NCBI GenBank assembly: GCA_018402615.1
Contig: JAGYIH010000035.1
Location: 1-7,830 of the forward strand
Length of the DNA: 7,830 nt
From: Aquiluna sp.
Lineage (GTDB): Bacteria > Actinomycetota > Actinomycetes > Actinomycetales > Microbacteriaceae
Direction: 5' to 3'
In this document: piece by piece, positions 5,962 to 7,830 of the stretch
Layout: each line of letters begins with the position of its first letter
Position numbering within the stretch: the stretch's first letter is position 1
Position numbers and translations under genes: made by a program
Notes under the pieces: generated by a model
Told to the model about the DNA's origin: nothing
What the model saw: only the letters and a program-made list of their open reading frames with translations
Database searches by the model: none

Positions 5962-6567
5962 TTGATAGCTATTAGCTCTGGCTTTCTAACGGGCCTCACC
6001 CTAATCATCGCTATTGGTGCTCAGAACGCCTTTGTGCTTCGGCAGGGACTGCGCCGCGAGTACATCTTTATGGTTGCGCTGTTTGCTGCGCTGAGCGATG
6101 CACTCTTGGTTTTCACTGGGATTTTGGGCCTTGGCCAGCTGATTGTCTCCGTGCCATATCTTCTTGAGGTCTTGAGGTTTGGCGGGGCAGCATATTTGCT
6201 TTGGTTTGCCTACGGGGCAATCAAAAGGGCAATTAACCCTGAGGTCTTGGTTCCCGGGGAGAAGATTGTTTCCAGTCGCTGGAAGGTGCTCGGAACCATT
6301 GCGGCACTCACTTATCTAAACCCGCATGTCTATATCGACACCGTTCTACTCTTGGGAACCATAGGCAATCAGTTCGGTGCTGAACGCCTGCTGTTTGGTC
6401 TTGGCGCGGCAATTGGAAGCTTCGTTTGGTTTTTCTCGCTGGGGTATTTGGCAACCACGCTGACTCGGTTTGTTGGCAACAAGATGTTTTGGCGCTTTTT
6501 TGAATCCCTGGTTGCGCTGGTCATGATTGCGATTGCAATGACCTTGATTTTTAATCCCCTTGGGTAA
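5962..6567 (+). CDS. lysE: LysE/ArgO-family basic amino-acid exporter
   Basis: The 201-aa integral membrane protein has about six hydrophobic segments (residues 4-24, 35-58, 65-88, 108-130, 143-165 and 178-197). Signature stretches of the LysE/ArgO branch are IGAQNAFVLRQGLRRE (18-32), LSDALLVFTGILG (44-56), GGAAYLLWFAYGA (74-86) and ALTYLNPHVYIDT (115-127). Known members export L-lysine and/or L-arginine by proton-coupled transport. Choosing between LysE and ArgO needs a phylogeny, so the symbol is provisional. An in-frame TAA at 5956-5958 bars any upstream start, and no ATG occurs until well into the second helix, so TTG 5962 is the best start despite only a weak GGGTAAAG before it. The usual divergent LysG/ArgP regulator is absent here; the divergent neighbour is bcp. 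It lies 18 bases upstream of the C-S lyase gene. Confidence 0.85.
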   Translation: MIAISSGFLTGLTLIIAIGAQNAFVLRQGLRREYIFMVALFAALSDALLVFTGILGLGQLIVSVPYLLEVLRFGGAAYLLWFAYGAIKRAINPEVLVPGEKIVSSRWKVLGTIAALTYLNPHVYIDTVLLLGTIGNQFGAERLLFGLGAAIGSFVWFFSLGYLATTLTRFVGNKMFWRFFESLVALVMIAIAMTLIFNPLG

Positions 6568-6573
6568 AACTGC

Positions 6574-6579
6574 AATAAT
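6574..6579 (+). promoter_or_regulatory. Possible -10 box placing a leaderless start on the C-S lyase gene
   Basis: AATAAT (6574-6579), within TGCAATAATC, sits six bases before the ATG at 6586. A transcript from it would begin at or next to the A of the start codon. The bases just before the ATG (ATCAAAGA) make only a poor ribosome binding site, and leaderless mRNAs are common in actinobacteria. There is no convincing -35: TTAATC at 6551-6556 has the right spacing but a weak match. The gene could equally be read through from the exporter 18 bases upstream. Confidence 0.3.
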
Positions 6580-6585
6580 CAAAGA

Positions 6586-7731
6586 ATGACTAGCGCAGAC
6601 AGTTTTGGCAACTTTGCAGACCGATCGAGTTCGAAGTGGCGCAGGTTTGATCCGGACGTGCTTCCAATGCACGTTGCCGAGATGGACTTTGATGTCGCGG
6701 AGCCAATCCGCCAGACCTTGCGTGACATGGTCGACTCTTCTGATCTTGGCTATCTAGGGCCCCTGCCCGAGATCTCACCGGCGTTTGCGAGCTTTGCTCT
6801 TGAGCGCTGGGGCTGGGCCATCGAAGCGCACGAACTAAAGATGGCAACAGATGTCGGGGTAGCGGCGGTCGAAATTCTGCGAGCCGTCACGGTTCCTGGA
6901 GATCGGGTGCTGATTAACTCCCCGGTCTATTCGGCGTTTTTTAACTGGATCTCTGAGGTTGGCTGCGTGGTGGCGGATGCGCCTCTGAAGCTAAATGGTG
7001 AAAGGTATGAGCTCGACCTAATTTCAATCGAGGAGCAGTTCCGAGATGGTGTGAGGGTCTATCTGCTTTGTTCACCACAGAATCCAGTCGGCACCGTCCA
7101 TACCGCCAAGGAGCTAGCTGAGGTCGCAAGACTTGCCCTGGAATACGACGTGCTGGTCATCTCAGACGAAATACACGCTCCGCTGTCCTGGGCGCCGTTT
7201 ACCCCGTTTTTGGCTGTTAGCGAGGCAGCCCAGCAGACTGGAGTGATGATTAGCTCCAGCTCTAAAGCTTGGAACACGGCGGGGCTCAAGGCAGGCTTTG
7301 CTCTCACCCAGTCTCCAAAGGTCAGAGCGCAGTTGAAGCTGCTCCCAGATGCAATGCAGTGGCGCAGTTCACTGCTGGGAGCCTTTGCGATGGTGACGGC
7401 ATACGAAAAGGGCTTGCCCTGGTTGCAGCAGACCGTCGGAGATCTTCAAGAGTGCCTGGCGCACCTTAGATTTGAGCTCGCCCGGCAGCTTCCAAAAGCG
7501 AAGCTTATGGATATGGAGTCAACCTACCTGGCTTGGATTGACCTAACCGAGTATCGGGTTAGTGATCCGCAGAAACTAATGCTGGATCATGGTCGGGTAT
7601 CGGTGGTTGCAGGTCAAGATCACGGTGGTGAGATTTACGCCGGCTACATCAGGTTCAATTTTGCGACTTCACAACCTCGGATAACCGAGGCTGTCAGGAG
7701 AATGGCTCTAGTTCTTGAGGGCGATAAGTAG
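6586..7731 (+). CDS. MalY/PatB-type PLP-dependent C-S beta-lyase / aminotransferase
   Basis: This 381-aa cytoplasmic fold-type I PLP enzyme belongs to the MalY/PatB branch, whose members (PatB, corynebacterial AecD) cleave cystathionine or other cysteine S-conjugates to a thiol, pyruvate and ammonia. Evidence in order: N-terminal SSKWRRFDPDVLPMHVAEMDF (15-35), characteristic of the branch; GYLGP (55-59); NSPVYSAFF (111-119); CSPQNPVG (162-169) with the cofactor-contacting Asn; SDEIHAPL (193-200) with Asp194 pairing with the pyridine nitrogen; SSSSKAWN (223-230) with the Schiff-base Lys227; and YIRFNFA (354-360) with Arg356 positioned for the substrate carboxylate. Length fits the family (about 385-400). 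ATG 6586 is the only start that retains the whole N-terminal motif. The convergent minus-strand partner is a cystathionine gamma-synthase-type enzyme, which supports a role in methionine/cysteine interconversion. True substrate is not determinable from sequence alone. Confidence 0.9.
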   Translation: MTSADSFGNFADRSSSKWRRFDPDVLPMHVAEMDFDVAEPIRQTLRDMVDSSDLGYLGPLPEISPAFASFALERWGWAIEAHELKMATDVGVAAVEILRAVTVPGDRVLINSPVYSAFFNWISEVGCVVADAPLKLNGERYELDLISIEEQFRDGVRVYLLCSPQNPVGTVHTAKELAEVARLALEYDVLVISDEIHAPLSWAPFTPFLAVSEAAQQTGVMISSSSKAWNTAGLKAGFALTQSPKVRAQLKLLPDAMQWRSSLLGAFAMVTAYEKGLPWLQQTVGDLQECLAHLRFELARQLPKAKLMDMESTYLAWIDLTEYRVSDPQKLMLDHGRVSVVAGQDHGGEIYAGYIRFNFATSQPRITEAVRRMALVLEGDK

Positions 7732-7830
7732 ATCCTCCAACAGGTCTTCTTTGGCCTCAAGGCCAACCGAAAGCCTGATGGTGGAATCTGAGATGCCCAT
7801 CTTGGCCCTGGTTTCCGCAGTCAGTCGGTA
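7708..7830 (-). CDS. Cys/Met-metabolism PLP enzyme, cystathionine gamma-synthase type (C-terminal end, partial)
   Basis: Reading the minus strand from the right edge gives 40 residues and a TAG (complement of 7708-7710). The fragment YRLTAETRAKMGISDSTIRL followed by SVGLEAKEDLLEDLLIALKN is the classic C-terminus of the trans-sulfuration PLP enzymes (MetB/MetC/MetZ/cystathionine gamma-lyase). In that family a Thr-rich helix reaches the conserved GIS-D--IRLSVGLE strand, where the Arg binds the substrate carboxylate, and a closing E-DL--DL--AL helix follows. Which member it is cannot be decided from this end. Cystathionine gamma-synthase or gamma-lyase is the first guess because of the neighbouring beta-lyase-like gene. 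Its last 24 bases overlap, in antisense, the 3' end of the C-S lyase gene (7708-7731). Confidence 0.85.
   Translation of the reverse strand, partial: YRLTAETRAKMGISDSTIRLSVGLEAKEDLLEDLLIALKN

Noticed and set aside
5741..5965. Open plus-strand frame of 74 codons across the bcp start and the intergenic gap
   Set aside because: It overlaps the well-supported bcp N-terminus in antisense, shows no known motif, and has no ribosome binding site; it is most likely chance.
7551..7572. Inverted repeat CTAACC...GGTTAG inside the C-S lyase gene
   Set aside because: It is short, lies within codons for a conserved-looking segment, and has no positional reason to be regulatory.
7751..7766. TTGGCC-TCAA-GGCCAA hairpin beyond the C-S lyase stop as a terminator
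   Set aside because: The stem is only six base pairs, no T-run follows it on the plus strand, and it lies in coding sequence of the minus-strand PLP enzyme.
1..7830. CRISPR array, tRNA, rRNA, toxin-antitoxin or defence genes
   Set aside because: Searched by eye on both strands; no regular repeats, cloverleaf-like signals or matching protein motifs were found.

Overview
The window looks like chromosomal DNA from a high- to medium-GC actinobacterium. The aap gene layout, frequent GTG/TTG starts, tight 4-base gene overlaps and protein flavour suggest a small-genome Microbacteriaceae-type lineage, but this is inference from the proteins and was not tested by any search. Its theme is amino-acid transport and sulfur/amino-acid metabolism.

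Positions 1-3493 (+) hold the end of a general L-amino-acid ABC importer operon in the order aapJ (3' end only), aapQ, aapM, aapP. The gene junctions are tight: ATGA between aapQ and aapM, GTGA between aapM and aapP. Between the binding-protein gene and aapQ a strong inverted repeat buries the aapQ ribosome binding site and puts its ATG in the loop.

Positions about 3425-5316 (+) are different. Familiar proteins are visible here only as fragments that jump between reading frames every few dozen bases: the tail of AapP, a D-isomer-specific 2-hydroxyacid dehydrogenase (3903-4746) and an RhtB/LysE-type exporter (4746-5316, TGATG overlap with the dehydrogenase). Signature motifs are intact between the indels, and the damage runs across gene boundaries and then stops. 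Either this is a patch of poor sequence or a very recent multi-gene decay; the first is more likely. About 410 bases between aapP and the dehydrogenase carry no recognisable gene. They do contain a perfect 14-bp LacI-type operator palindrome (3731-3744) and a 10-bp inverted repeat (3631-3679).

Positions 5313-5774 (-) encode an intact Bcp-type peroxiredoxin, convergent with the damaged exporter (the two stops share a CTAG). It is divergent from a second, intact LysE-family amino-acid exporter (5962-6567, +), with a dyad around overlapping -10-like sequences between them. The exporter is followed 18 bases later by a MalY/PatB-type PLP-dependent C-S lyase/aminotransferase (6586-7731, +). That gene's 3' end overlaps tail-to-tail the 3' end of a Cys/Met-metabolism PLP enzyme (cystathionine gamma-synthase type) on the minus strand (7708-7830, running off the window).

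Functionally, the neighbourhood couples amino-acid uptake (Aap), two amino-acid exporters, and two transsulfuration-type PLP enzymes facing each other. I see no defence system, mobile element, CRISPR array, tRNA or rRNA. The parts most worth a second look are the RBS-sequestering hairpin, the indel-dense patch and the LacI-type operator.
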